A stretch of 64,000 bases of DNA from Flavobacteriaceae bacterium NBU2973 (GCA_026162565.1 JAOEIQ010000005.1:1-64000); one strand, 5' to 3'. Shown: positions 8,290-17,847, counted from the stretch's first letter. The notes: generated by a model not told the origin, from the sequence alone. Program-made: numbers and translations.

Positions 8290-10197
8290 TTAATTTAAAA
8301 ACTCTAAATCCTCCTGGACAGTTTCCCACTCAACCATTAAAGTTTCTAGTAAATCTTTTTTGGCTTGATACGAATCAAAAAAAGATGGATCAGAAACTAC
8401 TTCATCATAATTAGTAGCTAGATCTACATCGATCTCTTTAATCTCTTTTTCTAGTTGTGAGATTTGAGATTCTATTTTGCTTAATCTATTATTAAGTGCT
8501 TTTACTTTTTTCTGATCTTGGTACGATTGCTTATTAGTAACTTTAGGTTCTTCTTTTACAACAGTTCTCTTTTCAACATCACGAAGATTTTCAACGTTAC
8601 GCTGTTCTAAATAAAAATCTATATCACCCAGATATTCTTTTATTTTTTGATCTTTAAATTCGTAAACCCTATTAGTCAATCCTTGTAAAAAATCTCTATC
8701 ATGAGATACTAAAACCAAAGTTCCTTCAAATTTATTAAGAGCCTCTTTAAGTACATTTTTAGATTTAATATCTAGATGATTTGTTGGCTCATCCATTATT
8801 AAAACATTCAAAGGTTGCAGCATTAATTTTGCTAATGCTAATCTATTACGCTCTCCTCCTGATAAAACTCTCACATACTTTTCTACCTCATCACCTCTAA
8901 ACAAAAAAGACCCTAAAATATCACGAACTTTACTTCTATTACTCTCGTTTGCAGCATCAATCATGGTATCTAAAACCGTTTTACTACCATCAAGATATTC
9001 CGCTTGATTTTGAGCAAAGTATCCTATTTGTACATTATGACCTAGTTTTAAACGTCCTTGATGCTTAATGTCTCCAACAATTATTTTGGCTAATGTGGAT
9101 TTACCTTGTCCGTTTTGCCCAACAAAAGCCGTTTTGGTATCACGTTCAATCATTAAATTGACATCAGATAACACATGATTATCGTCATAACTCTTTGAGA
9201 TATTTTCAGCGTGAACCACAACTTTTCCTGGTGTTAGAGAAACAGGGAAATTTAAAGTCATGACACTATTATCATCTTCGTCAACCTCGATTCGATCGAT
9301 ACGATCTAATTTTTTAATAAGTGATTGAGCCATTGTTGCTTTACTTGCTTTAGCTCTAAATTTCTCAATCAGCTTTTCAGTCTGCTCAATTTGCTTTTGT
9401 TGATTTTTTTGAGCTGCTAACTGCTGCTCTTTAATTTCATTTCGAAGAACTAGATACTTACTATAAGGTTTTGGGTAATCGTAAATTCTACCTAATGAAA
9501 TTTCTATGGTACGATTAGTTACATTATCCAGAAACATCTTATCATGAGATACAATAACTACAGCGCCAGAATAATTTTTTAAAAAATTCTCTAACCAAAT
9601 AATTGACTCTATATCTAAATGATTTGTAGGCTCATCCAGTAATAAAATATCATTATTTTGAAGTAATAGCTTTGCCAACTCAATTCGCATACGCCAACCT
9701 CCTGAAAAGGTATCTGTGAGTTTATTAAAGTCCTCACGTTTAAAACCTAGCCCTTGAAGTATTTTTTCGGTATCACCTTGATAGTTATAACCACCAATAA
9801 TTTCATATTGATGCTGCACATCGTTTAGATCTATCATTAATTGATTATAACTCTCGCTTTCATAATCAGTCCGTTCTGCTAATTGAAGATTTATAGTTTC
9901 CATTTTAGCTTCCAACTCTTTTATGTCTTTAAAAGCTTCATATGATTCTTGAAGTACAGTTCGACCATAAACAAAGTCTATATCTTGCTTTAAAAAACCA
10001 AAGCTTAAATTTTTATCTGCAGCAATTTGTCCAGAATCTGGTTCTAATTCTTTAGACAAAATTTTTAGCAGCGTCGATTTACCTGCGCCATTTTTACCAA
10101 TTAAGCCTATTCGATCTCCTGGACTTAACTTAAAAGTTATATCCTCGAACAAATAATCACCTTGAAAAGAGATTGATAAATTATGAATATTAAGCAT
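8290..10197 (-). CDS. ABC-F family ATPase (Uup/YdiF-like)
   Basis: 635 residues with two ABC cassettes and no transmembrane segments. Walker A motifs are GKNGAGKST (about residue 34) and GQNGQGKST; signatures are FSGGWRMRIELAKLL and LSGGERNRLALAKLM; both are followed by LLDEPTNHLD or IMDEPTNHLD. Between the cassettes lies the Arg/Lys-rich P-site tRNA interaction helix (FRAKASKATMAQSLIKKLDRID). The C-terminus is a charged coiled coil (about 545-635) as in Uup. ABC-F proteins act on ribosomes during stalling; a few give antibiotic resistance, but nothing here marks this as a resistance type. The gene is divergent from the DUF983 gene. Confidence 0.92.
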   Translation of the reverse strand: MLNIHNLSISFQGDYLFEDITFKLSPGDRIGLIGKNGAGKSTLLKILSKELEPDSGQIAADKNLSFGFLKQDIDFVYGRTVLQESYEAFKDIKELEAKMETINLQLAERTDYESESYNQLMIDLNDVQHQYEIIGGYNYQGDTEKILQGLGFKREDFNKLTDTFSGGWRMRIELAKLLLQNNDILLLDEPTNHLDIESIIWLENFLKNYSGAVVIVSHDKMFLDNVTNRTIEISLGRIYDYPKPYSKYLVLRNEIKEQQLAAQKNQQKQIEQTEKLIEKFRAKASKATMAQSLIKKLDRIDRIEVDEDDNSVMTLNFPVSLTPGKVVVHAENISKSYDDNHVLSDVNLMIERDTKTAFVGQNGQGKSTLAKIIVGDIKHQGRLKLGHNVQIGYFAQNQAEYLDGSKTVLDTMIDAANESNRSKVRDILGSFLFRGDEVEKYVRVLSGGERNRLALAKLMLQPLNVLIMDEPTNHLDIKSKNVLKEALNKFEGTLVLVSHDRDFLQGLTNRVYEFKDQKIKEYLGDIDFYLEQRNVENLRDVEKRTVVKEEPKVTNKQSYQDQKKVKALNNRLSKIESQISQLEKEIKEIDVDLATNYDEVVSDPSFFDSYQAKKDLLETLMVEWETVQEDLEFLN

Positions 10198-10232
10198 AGA
10201 AAAATCTGATGTAAATTAGGTGAATTCGTTTG

Positions 10233-10250
10233 TAATTTTGTCTAATTTTG
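10233..10250 (+). promoter_or_regulatory. Tandem TAATTTTG promoter elements before the DUF983 gene
   Basis: TAATTTTG occurs twice in tandem (10233-10240 and 10243-10250), matching TAnnTTTG. Both lie downstream of the GTG at 10220, which argues that translation really starts at the ATG at 10283. Confidence 0.4.
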
Positions 10251-10282
10251 TAATAGCAAATGCAAAAATAAGGTATTTAATT

Positions 10283-10666
10283 ATGTTTAAAAAGGGAACA
10301 AAAATCTATAGCATTTTTACAGGTAGTTGCCCAAAATGCCATCAAGAATCTATGTATCAAACTAAAAATCCTTATGTTTTATCAGACACCCTAAAAATGC
10401 ACCCAAGATGTTCGCATTGTAATACCAAATACAAAATTGAACCGTCTTTTTTTTATGGATCTATGTATGTGAGTTACGGTGTTGGAATTGCTTTTGCAGT
10501 TGCTGCATTTATAATCTCTAATATAATTTTTGGAAGCTCTTTAAAAGTAGCTTTTACAGCCATAGTTATAACTCTTGTAATTTGCTTGCCAATAATTTTA
10601 AGGTTGTCTAGAAATATCTGGATTAATATTTTTATGACATATGATAAAGAGCTTGTCAAGAAGTAG
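10283..10666 (+). CDS. DUF983 family membrane protein with two CxxC knuckles
   Basis: 127 residues from the ATG at 10283; the longer frame from a GTG at 10220 would read through the likely promoter. Two cysteine pairs near the N-terminus (CPKC and CSHC, about 28 residues apart) look like a small zinc ribbon, and two transmembrane helices follow (GVGIAFAVAAFIISNIIF and VAFTAIVITLVICLPIIL). This is the DUF983 pattern. In proteobacteria members lie beside cytochrome oxidase genes; here the neighbours give no such hint. The 3' end overlaps the convergent oxidoreductase gene by 11 bases. Confidence 0.82.
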   Translation: MFKKGTKIYSIFTGSCPKCHQESMYQTKNPYVLSDTLKMHPRCSHCNTKYKIEPSFFYGSMYVSYGVGIAFAVAAFIISNIIFGSSLKVAFTAIVITLVICLPIILRLSRNIWINIFMTYDKELVKK

Positions 10667-11714
10667 AGACCTTATCAAACCTACTTATATCTATCTCTTT
10701 CTCTAGGGCTTCATTATTTTCTATATAATTATACAATTGTTTAGCAACATAAGGAGCAATCATGACACCACGAGTTCCAAGTCCATTTAAAACAAATACA
10801 TTTTTATGTAATTGATGAGCTCCAACTAAAGGACGTCTATCTATAACCGTTGGCCTAATTCCTGCAACTTGATTAACAACTGTAAAATCACATTTTAAAA
10901 TGCTTTTCAGTTTAGTTAAGAGTTCTTCTCTAGCTACCTCTGTAATTGTATTAGTTTTATCTGTCCACTCATAGGTTGCACCAATTCTATATAAATCTTC
11001 ACCAATTGGAATTAAAAATACACTCGATTTTAAAACAAAGTCTATTTTTAAACTGGGAGCATGAATTGTTAGTAGTTCGCCTTTTGTTCCTTTTAAGGGC
11101 AAATGATTAAAGTAAGGGTTGTTTTTAAGTCCGAAACCTTCAGAAAAAACTATATACTTTGCTTCTATGTCTTTATAAATTAATTTACCGTTTTGAATAG
11201 TTAAAGCATCATAATTAAAAGCTTCAGAAATTAGTTGTTGATCTTTTTTTAGATCGTTTCTATAAGCATCAATAAGTTTAGTTGTATCAACCCTTCCTGT
11301 TTCTAGTACTTCTCCAAATCCATAAGAAGCATCAATACTTGAGTTCGTATTCGGAATAATATCTGTAGATAAAAATCCTGTTAACCCTTTTCTATCTGAT
11401 GCAGTAAACCAATTATTCTGTTCTTCTATAGAATTAAACAGTCTATAAACCGGTAGTTTATAATCGAGCTTAATATGGAGTCTTTTTTCTATGTTATTAT
11501 AAAAAGGAATGGCTATATCAAGTTGTTCGCGACTTTTCCAGACAGACGTAAAGCGTTTTAATACGACAGGATTGTACAAACCTCCAGCAACAGTTGATGA
11601 TTGTTGAGAGTTATTATCGAAAACTACAAACGATTTGTTAGTCTCTTTTAATTCTTCACAGAAAGCAATTCCTGCCAAACCACAACCAACAATTATATAA
11701 TCTACTTGTTTCAT
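10656..11714 (-). CDS. FAD-dependent oxidoreductase (DAO superfamily)
   Basis: 352 residues from MKQVDYIIVGCGLAG. The N-terminal VGCGLAGIAFCEEL is the Rossmann dinucleotide-binding fold of D-amino-acid oxidase-like flavoproteins, and the C-terminal GLGTRGVMIAPYVAKQL is the matching second FAD-contact loop. RPTVIDRRPLVG near residue 300 is also typical. The frame continues 35 codons upstream, but that extension lacks homology and runs into a spacer with repeat DNA, so the ATG at 11714 is chosen. The closest annotated functions are glycine oxidase/MnmC-like, but the substrate is not determinable. It lies between the gld operon and the DUF983 gene. Confidence 0.82.
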   Translation of the reverse strand: MKQVDYIIVGCGLAGIAFCEELKETNKSFVVFDNNSQQSSTVAGGLYNPVVLKRFTSVWKSREQLDIAIPFYNNIEKRLHIKLDYKLPVYRLFNSIEEQNNWFTASDRKGLTGFLSTDIIPNTNSSIDASYGFGEVLETGRVDTTKLIDAYRNDLKKDQQLISEAFNYDALTIQNGKLIYKDIEAKYIVFSEGFGLKNNPYFNHLPLKGTKGELLTIHAPSLKIDFVLKSSVFLIPIGEDLYRIGATYEWTDKTNTITEVAREELLTKLKSILKCDFTVVNQVAGIRPTVIDRRPLVGAHQLHKNVFVLNGLGTRGVMIAPYVAKQLYNYIENNEALEKEIDISRFDKVSTS

Positions 11715-11737
11715 AGAGGTGCAAAAGTAATAAATGG

Positions 11738-11780
11738 ATTCCTGCCTTACTGAAATAAATTCAGTATAAATCGCAGGAAT
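11738..11780. repeat. Nested palindrome (ATTCCTGC...GCAGGAAT family)
   Basis: Outer arms ATTCCTGC (11738-11745) and GCAGGAAT (11773-11780) enclose inner arms ACTGAA (11749-11754) and TTCAGT (11760-11765). The outer arms are the same as those of the palindrome at 49343-49362. A further tail ending GCAATGACAG lies at 11827-11836. Confidence 0.55.
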
Positions 11781-11840
11781 AACAAAACTATTAAAAAAGA
11801 TCGCCACAGCTTTTAACAAAAGCTTCGCAATGACAGAAAT

Positions 11841-11873
11841 AAAAAACGCTCGCCTTTTTTTGAGGCGAGCGTT
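11841..11873 (-). terminator. Terminator of the gldKLMN operon
   Basis: Perfect 10-bp G+C-rich stem (AACGCTCGCC 11845-11854 with GGCGAGCGTT 11864-11873), 9-base loop, followed by T-rich sequence on the minus strand. It lies 25 bases beyond the gldN stop codon. Confidence 0.88.
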
Positions 11874-11897
11874 ATTGCTATTAATAGAAATTACTAA

Positions 11898-12788
11898 TTA
11901 GTAACTCCACATATCTTGTTCAAAGTTTCGAATCTTATCTTTAATTCTATCCGATTCGAGAAGTTGCATCAGTGCATTATCGCTAATGTACTCATCAACA
12001 CTTCTGTCTCCATAAACGTTTTCTTCTTTGTAAGTATAACCGTTGAAACGTCTTGCATTTAGCAAATGATCAAAACTCACAGGTATTGCACTGTTTTTGT
12101 TATTAAATGATTTAGCTTCATGCAGTACATCTCTGGCATCTGGGAAGAATACCCAAAACAACTCTACTAAATCTTGCTGTTCTGAATCTATAAAGTTTAC
12201 ATCTGGCGCTACTGGAGCGATACCAAGTAAACGATATTTTAATTCACCATGACGCTTGTCAAAATACCAAAGACCTTTAATACGATATTCAACAATATCT
12301 GCAGAGGTTAACTCTCTTCTATTGATATATTCTTCAGACAAGGCCTCACCAGAATTGATTTGCTCGAAACCTAAATCAGTTGTATCAACTAGCTTCATGG
12401 TTGCTTCTAAATCTTTTGCAGTGCGTTTTGCCGTAAAATACGAATCGTCGTACATGTTTTTTATGTTCCCATTTTTAATGTTTTTCATTAATACATCAAA
12501 TAATGAACGTCTGTTACTACCAATATTGTTAGTGTCAACAGGATAATATAGTGGAAAATTTACACGCTCATCCAGAACGATTTTTTCCCAAGCCATTTTA
12601 GAATATAAAATGTCTCTATCATCTACATAACCATATTCTAATGGTTTATCGTTGTCTAATAACATCTGCTCTTCTGTCTTAACACCAATTTGGTCTGGAC
12701 TTTTAGCATTTAAAATATTAGCTTGTGCTGTAATTACAGATACTGCAAATACACAAGAAACGGTTAATAAAAAACTTTTAATAGTCAT
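11898..12788 (-). CDS. gldN: Gliding motility / T9SS protein GldN
   Basis: 296 residues from MTIKSFLLTVSCVFAVS, with a signal peptide ending VITAQ. The frame extends 11 codons upstream, but the downstream Met gives a normal signal peptide. Conserved GldN/PorN segments are visible: DDRDILYSKMAWEKI, REVN-like DERVNFPLYYP, IVEYRIKGLWYFDKRHGELKYRLLGIAPV, LFWVFFPDARDVL and FDHLLNARRF. GldN is periplasmic and forms the ring with GldK under the outer membrane in T9SS. It is the last gene of gldKLMN, 50 bases after gldM, and is followed by a strong terminator. Confidence 0.95.
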   Translation of the reverse strand: MTIKSFLLTVSCVFAVSVITAQANILNAKSPDQIGVKTEEQMLLDNDKPLEYGYVDDRDILYSKMAWEKIVLDERVNFPLYYPVDTNNIGSNRRSLFDVLMKNIKNGNIKNMYDDSYFTAKRTAKDLEATMKLVDTTDLGFEQINSGEALSEEYINRRELTSADIVEYRIKGLWYFDKRHGELKYRLLGIAPVAPDVNFIDSEQQDLVELFWVFFPDARDVLHEAKSFNNKNSAIPVSFDHLLNARRFNGYTYKEENVYGDRSVDEYISDNALMQLLESDRIKDKIRNFEQDMWSY

Positions 12789-12838
12789 CTTACTTAATTT
12801 ATTTATTTGGGACAGATACAATTTATCTAATCTCTTTT

Positions 12839-14395
12839 TTAGTTTGTAAGCTCAATTACAACAGGAGATACTTTCTTTAATCTGTAGGAACTATTACCTG
12901 TTATTTTTGCTTGGATATCAAATACCTGAACAGTTTCACCACGCTTCGCTTTACGCAATGCAGCTTTTGCTCTGTCGTTTAATTTACTACCACTAACATT
13001 TATAGTTGGTTGTCCAGGAACTTTAAATTTAAATCCAGAAACACTTAATGGTAAATCAAAATCAAAGTCATCTAATTTTGCACCAATAGTAGAAATTTCA
13101 AGACTGTTACGTTGCATTTTAATTGCTCCATCTTCACCTCTTACTGTTCCAGTAGGTTTTGGTATATCTTTAATTCTAAAAGTAGCTCTATCACTTACTT
13201 TTTGACCATCTGGTAATGTACCAGTAACATTAATTGATACTTCACGTCCTGTACCTGGATTCATAACATATTTACCAACACCAGATGCTTTAGATAAACC
13301 AGGAGCGCTTGCAGACACTTTATTATCTGAAACTCCAGCAAATGAAATAGTCATTGGGTTACTAACACCACGATATACTACATTCATTTTATCTGCAGAA
13401 ATAGTAGCAGAATTTGGTTTAGGTACTGTAGCAAAAGTTGAGCTTACAGGAACCTCTGTTTCTTCTCCATCTTGAATAAAAATTAATTTACCCTCGATTT
13501 TATGTTCTCCAGCACTTCCTGCATTAATATTAAGTTTCACTTTTCCATCTTCAATAGAATATTGATCTTCTGATAGTTTTCTACCATCTAAAGTTAATTC
13601 AACTCTATTAGGTTTAGTTGAAGCATCTTTTCTACCAAGTACAATTTGTCCATCAAATTTCTCTCCATTAAAGAAAGCAGATTTACTAGTTTCTAATAAT
13701 GTAGTATAATTTGTCATTTTAAGTTCATTAGACAAACTTCCTTGTAACATAGCAGACATAATTTCAGATTGAGTTGTTTTAACGTCAGCCTGTAACTGTG
13801 TCATTTTAGTTAAAGAAGCAACCAAAGGAAATCCTTTATAGTGATAATCTAACCAATCTACTTTAATATTATCGCGATTGGTTACTTGATCTGTTGCGAA
13901 TTTAGATTTTACATCTTTAGCTATTTCAGGATAATCATTACCTAATATTGATGTAACTCCCTCTCTAAATGTAGCTATCTTGTCTAAAAATTCTTGTCCT
14001 TCAGGCTTTAGCTTGTCACCTTTAAACCAAGCTTGGTCTAAATAATCGCCTTTATCCATGATCTCATAATCTTGAGGGTCCTCAAGTTTAGCAGTCATTT
14101 TACCTTTTAATTCCGTTAAATAAGAATTAAAATCATTAGCTAAAGAGTTTACCTGTTCAGCTCTATCTTTTAGAGGTTTGAATTTATCAGGGTTCTCATC
14201 AGCTTTTAGAGCTAATCCTGACATAAAATCGTTATTTCGCTGTGTAGCAGCTTCATTAGATTCAGTCAGTTTTTCGTTCATTAATCCAAATGCCGAAAGT
14301 ACTTCTTTAGACATATTTAATGCTAACATCGCAATGAAGATTAAATACATCAAGTTTATCATTTTCTGCCTTGCAGATAGTTTTCCACTTGCCAT
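12839..14395 (-). CDS. gldM: Gliding motility / T9SS motor protein GldM
   Basis: 518 residues. A single N-terminal transmembrane helix (about residues 12-30, MINLMYLIFIAMLALNMS) anchors it in the inner membrane; the rest is periplasmic, first helical and then a series of beta domains (for example SADKMNVVYRGVSNPMTISFAGVSD), as in the GldM/PorM structures. With GldL it forms the proton-driven rotary motor that powers T9SS and gliding. The start MASGKLSARQKM is the family's usual N-terminus. Spacing is 47 bases after gldL and 50 before gldN. Confidence 0.96.
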   Translation of the reverse strand: MASGKLSARQKMINLMYLIFIAMLALNMSKEVLSAFGLMNEKLTESNEAATQRNNDFMSGLALKADENPDKFKPLKDRAEQVNSLANDFNSYLTELKGKMTAKLEDPQDYEIMDKGDYLDQAWFKGDKLKPEGQEFLDKIATFREGVTSILGNDYPEIAKDVKSKFATDQVTNRDNIKVDWLDYHYKGFPLVASLTKMTQLQADVKTTQSEIMSAMLQGSLSNELKMTNYTTLLETSKSAFFNGEKFDGQIVLGRKDASTKPNRVELTLDGRKLSEDQYSIEDGKVKLNINAGSAGEHKIEGKLIFIQDGEETEVPVSSTFATVPKPNSATISADKMNVVYRGVSNPMTISFAGVSDNKVSASAPGLSKASGVGKYVMNPGTGREVSINVTGTLPDGQKVSDRATFRIKDIPKPTGTVRGEDGAIKMQRNSLEISTIGAKLDDFDFDLPLSVSGFKFKVPGQPTINVSGSKLNDRAKAALRKAKRGETVQVFDIQAKITGNSSYRLKKVSPVVIELTN

Positions 14396-14442
14396 TTCTA
14401 ATTAGGTTTTTGTTAATTAATTAATTTAAGTTAAAACTCTAA

Positions 14443-15090
14443 TTAGTTTTTATTCATAGCAGAAAGCATACCTCCATATACACCATTTAATGATGATAAG
14501 TTAGACGCTAATGATTGCATTTGCTCTTTTAATTTAGAAGCATTTTCAATTGCTTCTTCATTAATTGATGCTTGACGGTTTACACTATCAAGTTGTACTT
14601 TATATAAACTATTTAATGATTCCATTTGTGCAGCAGCTAAAGATAACTCTTCACCATACTTTTTAGTAGCTTGAATAGAATCTACAGTCGGAGAAATTCC
14701 TTTTGCAGCGCCTTCAAAGTTTTTAATACTATCTCCAAGACTCGTCATTAATTCAGCATCAATTTTTGCATCTTTTAATAAATCGTCTAATTTTTTAGAT
14801 AATAATCCTTCAGCATCTTTTGGGGTGTCGGCTTTTTTCTTGCCTTTACTTTGACCTCCAGCTAATTCTGGGTAGACTAAAGACCAATCTAAATCGTCAT
14901 CTACTGGTTCGAATGCAGAAATTGCGAAAATAACAGCTTCAGTAATAAGACCAATTGCTAACATCACGTTACCTGTTAAAGGTCCAATTTCGAAATGGAT
15001 AATTTTAAATAATGCTCCAATAATTACTACTGATGCTCCTAATCCGTAGGCCATATTCATGAACCTTTTACTTGCTTTTGATTGTGCCAT
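14443..15090 (-). CDS. gldL: Gliding motility / T9SS motor protein GldL
   Basis: 215 residues. Two transmembrane helices near the N-terminus (MAYGLGASVVIIGALFKII and VMLAIGLITEAVIFAISAF, the latter carrying the conserved membrane Glu at about residue 49 implicated in proton flow) are followed by a long cytoplasmic helical region with coiled-coil character. GldL pentamers surround the GldM dimer. It lies 61 bases after gldK. Confidence 0.95.
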   Translation of the reverse strand: MAQSKASKRFMNMAYGLGASVVIIGALFKIIHFEIGPLTGNVMLAIGLITEAVIFAISAFEPVDDDLDWSLVYPELAGGQSKGKKKADTPKDAEGLLSKKLDDLLKDAKIDAELMTSLGDSIKNFEGAAKGISPTVDSIQATKKYGEELSLAAAQMESLNSLYKVQLDSVNRQASINEEAIENASKLKEQMQSLASNLSSLNGVYGGMLSAMNKN

Positions 15091-15151
15091 AATACTTGTT
15101 TTTAGTTAAGTTAATGTTTGTTTTAAGGTTAAGTTTAATATAAAAATTTAA

Positions 15152-16513
15152 TTAATTTTTTGCGTTTTTAGTGATTTCAGTTCCCATGTAATCTTGTACA
15201 GTTCTAAAACCAATGTAGCTTCTTGCAGAATCTGCATACTCATAATCTCTGGAGCTTACTTGTAAGAAATAGGCAACATCTTTCCAAGATCCTCCTCTTA
15301 CAACTTTACGTTCGTTTTCTTCATCGTTAACAGTTGGGTTAAATGTTGAAGAATATTCGTATGATGATGGATCATAAGATGAATGTACCCATTCTGATAC
15401 ATTACCTGCCATATTATACAGGTTAAAATCGTTTGGTTCAAATGACTTAGCCTCTACTGTGTATAATGCTTGATCTGCTGCATAATCTCCTCTTAAAGGT
15501 TTGAAGTTTGCCATAAAACACGCTCTATCATTTTTAGTGTAAGGGCCTCCCCAAGGGAACGTTGCACCTTGCAATCCACCACGAGCAGCATACTCCCATT
15601 CTGCTTCAGATGGTAATCTAAACGAATTTACAAACTGACGCTTTCTAGATTTTTGGTAGGCGTTTTTGTTTAATGTTCTCCACTGACAAAACGCTTTTGC
15701 TTGTTTCCAGTTAACTCCAACTACTGGATATTCTCCATAAGCATCATGCCAAAAATAATCGTTATGCATTGGCTCATTATAAGAATAAGAGAAATCTCTA
15801 ATCCAAACGGTTGTATCAGGATAAACTTCAATTTCTTCTTTTATAATAACATCACTTCTGCTTAACTCTCTGTATTTAGCAGCTTCTTTAATATCCATGT
15901 ATTGGTATTGAAACTTGAATTTTCTAACATCCCAGGTTCTTTGACCATTATAAGACTCTTCAGCAGGTAAATACATAGTATCCATTACTTCAGTGTATAA
16001 CTCGTCTGGATAATCTGCTGTGTCAAAAATTAAATCGATATCATTATTTAGCTTTCTACCTTCATAACCTGTTTCACCAAGACCACTATAGTTGTCTAAC
16101 ATATATTTTTCGTATACAGTCATATTAGTAGTATCTGCATCTTTAAAGGCAAATTCTCCAATACCACCATCTGTAGGTGTTTTTCCTTCCTCGTCTGCTA
16201 AAATTGCTAGTTTGGTTCTAATAATAGAATCTCTAACCCAATTAACAAATTGTCTGTACTCACTGTTAGTGATTTCAGTTTCATCCATATAGAATGCTCT
16301 TACTGTCACTGTCTTTGTAGGTGCATCGTTAACTCCAGCTAAATCGTCATCAGATTTACCCATAATAAAGGCTCCTCCAGGAACTAGCTCCATACCATAA
16401 GGTTTTTCAGGATGCCATTTTTTTCCTTTAACTCCTACTAACTCGCCTCTATCTTTAGAGCCGCAACTAGCTAATAATGCTAGTAGTGTAGATAATAAAA
16501 CAAACTTCTTCAT
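15152..16513 (-). CDS. gldK: Gliding motility / T9SS lipoprotein GldK
   Basis: 453 residues from MKKFVLLSTLLALLASCGSK, a lipoprotein signal with lipobox LASC and Cys17 as the lipidated residue. The remainder is a formylglycine-generating-enzyme (FGE/SUMF1) fold: GMELVPGGAFIMGKSDDD, AFYMDETEITNSEYRQFVNWV, FRLPSEAEWEYAARGG, YNMAGNVSEWV and VRGGSWKD...IGFRTVQ. GldK forms the periplasmic ring with GldN. An in-frame ATG 18 codons upstream lies inside the predicted promoter and would ruin the lipoprotein signal, so it is rejected. First gene of gldKLMN. Confidence 0.96.
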   Translation of the reverse strand: MKKFVLLSTLLALLASCGSKDRGELVGVKGKKWHPEKPYGMELVPGGAFIMGKSDDDLAGVNDAPTKTVTVRAFYMDETEITNSEYRQFVNWVRDSIIRTKLAILADEEGKTPTDGGIGEFAFKDADTTNMTVYEKYMLDNYSGLGETGYEGRKLNNDIDLIFDTADYPDELYTEVMDTMYLPAEESYNGQRTWDVRKFKFQYQYMDIKEAAKYRELSRSDVIIKEEIEVYPDTTVWIRDFSYSYNEPMHNDYFWHDAYGEYPVVGVNWKQAKAFCQWRTLNKNAYQKSRKRQFVNSFRLPSEAEWEYAARGGLQGATFPWGGPYTKNDRACFMANFKPLRGDYAADQALYTVEAKSFEPNDFNLYNMAGNVSEWVHSSYDPSSYEYSSTFNPTVNDEENERKVVRGGSWKDVAYFLQVSSRDYEYADSARSYIGFRTVQDYMGTEITKNAKN

Positions 16514-16560
16514 AAATGAAAATTTGAGGTTTAATGTTAAGTTTTCAAATTTTGAGGTTG

Positions 16561-16591
16561 TAAACATATCTATATATTTTTAAATAACCAA
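16561..16591 (-). promoter_or_regulatory. Promoter of the gldKLMN operon
   Basis: On the minus strand TTG (16591-16589) is followed after exactly 20 bases by TATGTTTA (16568-16561), 7 of 8 matches to TAnnTTTG. The gldK start codon lies 47 bases further on. This makes gldKLMN independent of topA, whose operon ends about 90 bases upstream. Confidence 0.55.
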
Positions 16592-16680
16592 CTTTTTTCT
16601 ATAAAAATTTGCATTTAAACGAAAAAAAAATGCATTTTATCGATGAAATTGTGCTTTCAACCTATTATTTGACGTTTAAT

Positions 16681-17847
16681 CTAAAGGCTGTTTTTCTTAT
16701 ATGCTTTAAACCAACGTTCTGGTATTTTATTCTCGCAAGCCTCCAGATAATCTTGATGCATGCATGGTAATAACGTATGTCTTTTTAATTTATTATTAAC
16801 ATTTGATAAAAAAGGAATTTCTATCCACCATCTTCCGGTTTGGCTACTCTTATAAAAAATTAATTCGTCCTCTTCTACTATTACTGTATACTTTTTATAA
16901 TTATACTCTTTAGTAAAATCATCATCTTTTACTCTACAGTTAACACCCTCTATAAAATACCAAAGCATTTGCGCTAATAACATTTCTGTTACCGTTTCCT
17001 TAATTGATGGTTTGTATTCAAAAATTCCAAATGCAGAAACTTTATTACTTATTCCTGCATAACGAGAAATAGCACATATCTCTCTACCATCAAAACCATT
17101 AGGTGAGAATTTTTGCTTGACACTTAATTCTGAAGATTTAATACTCTTTAAATCTACAGTTACAATATTGGCATCACGCATAACTGGTTCTACTAAATTA
17201 ATATTGTTAGTTATCTCTCCTAATCTGTAAGCTTCAAAATAAAGCTTCTCCATTAAGTCTATCTCTTCTTGAGAATTAAAATAGGTTTGGTAACCAATGG
17301 TAGAATAATTAAATAAATTATACGGTTTATCTAAAATGACCTTACCAAGGAAGCTATCATTTTTAATAGGTTTTGAAGAATCACCTAAATCAAATGATTT
17401 ATCCACATTCACAATATTAATCATTGGCATGAATTCATCATAAGCGCGATAAACTGAATAGGTTAAATCTTGGCTTCCTCCAAGTATAACGGGAATAATA
17501 TTCTTTTTTAAAAGAATACTAATAGATGTTTTTAAAGCAAAGTAGGTATCTTGAACGGATTCACCTTTTTCTATGTCTCCTAAGTCTGCGATTGTAGTAT
17601 TCCAATTACCTGGGAATAACGCATAAAATATTTTTCGAATCTCATCTAAATGAAATTCTTCTCCTAAATAATTAACATCATTACGATTTTCGAGTACTCC
17701 AATAATTGCAATTGAAACACCCTCTAAATCTGGAAATCCTAATTGGTTAGAATGAATTTTTAATTTTCGACCGAGAGCTTGAGCAGATAATAGTTCGTTG
17801 TGAGCTAATACAGTATCTGAAACAGGAGACAGAAAATTAAAATTCAT
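16681..17847 (-). CDS. Arginase/formimidoylglutamase-fold protein with lost metal ligands
   Basis: 388 residues. The ureohydrolase fold is recognisable (VILGGSQDLTYSVYRAYD, INIVNVDKSFDLGD, NIVTVDLKSIKSSE), and such proteins are usually annotated as formimidoylglutamase. But against the canonical ligands GGDH, DAHxD and SxDxD, this protein has GGSQ (His to Gln126), DKSFD (Asp149 kept, His to Ser151, Asp153 kept) and TVDLK (Asp232 kept, Asp to Lys234). Three of the six manganese ligands are therefore missing, and hydrolase activity is doubtful. No signal peptide. It starts 6 bases after topA and precedes gldK, so it is probably cotranscribed with topA. Confidence 0.8.
   Translation of the reverse strand: MNFNFLSPVSDTVLAHNELLSAQALGRKLKIHSNQLGFPDLEGVSIAIIGVLENRNDVNYLGEEFHLDEIRKIFYALFPGNWNTTIADLGDIEKGESVQDTYFALKTSISILLKKNIIPVILGGSQDLTYSVYRAYDEFMPMINIVNVDKSFDLGDSSKPIKNDSFLGKVILDKPYNLFNYSTIGYQTYFNSQEEIDLMEKLYFEAYRLGEITNNINLVEPVMRDANIVTVDLKSIKSSELSVKQKFSPNGFDGREICAISRYAGISNKVSAFGIFEYKPSIKETVTEMLLAQMLWYFIEGVNCRVKDDDFTKEYNYKKYTVIVEEDELIFYKSSQTGRWWIEIPFLSNVNNKLKRHTLLPCMHQDYLEACENKIPERWFKAYKKNSL

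Noticed and set aside
10220-10282. Longer DUF983 frame from GTG at 10220
   Set aside because: The extension overlaps tandem TAATTTTG promoter elements and is not part of the family; the ATG at 10283 starts at the conserved region.
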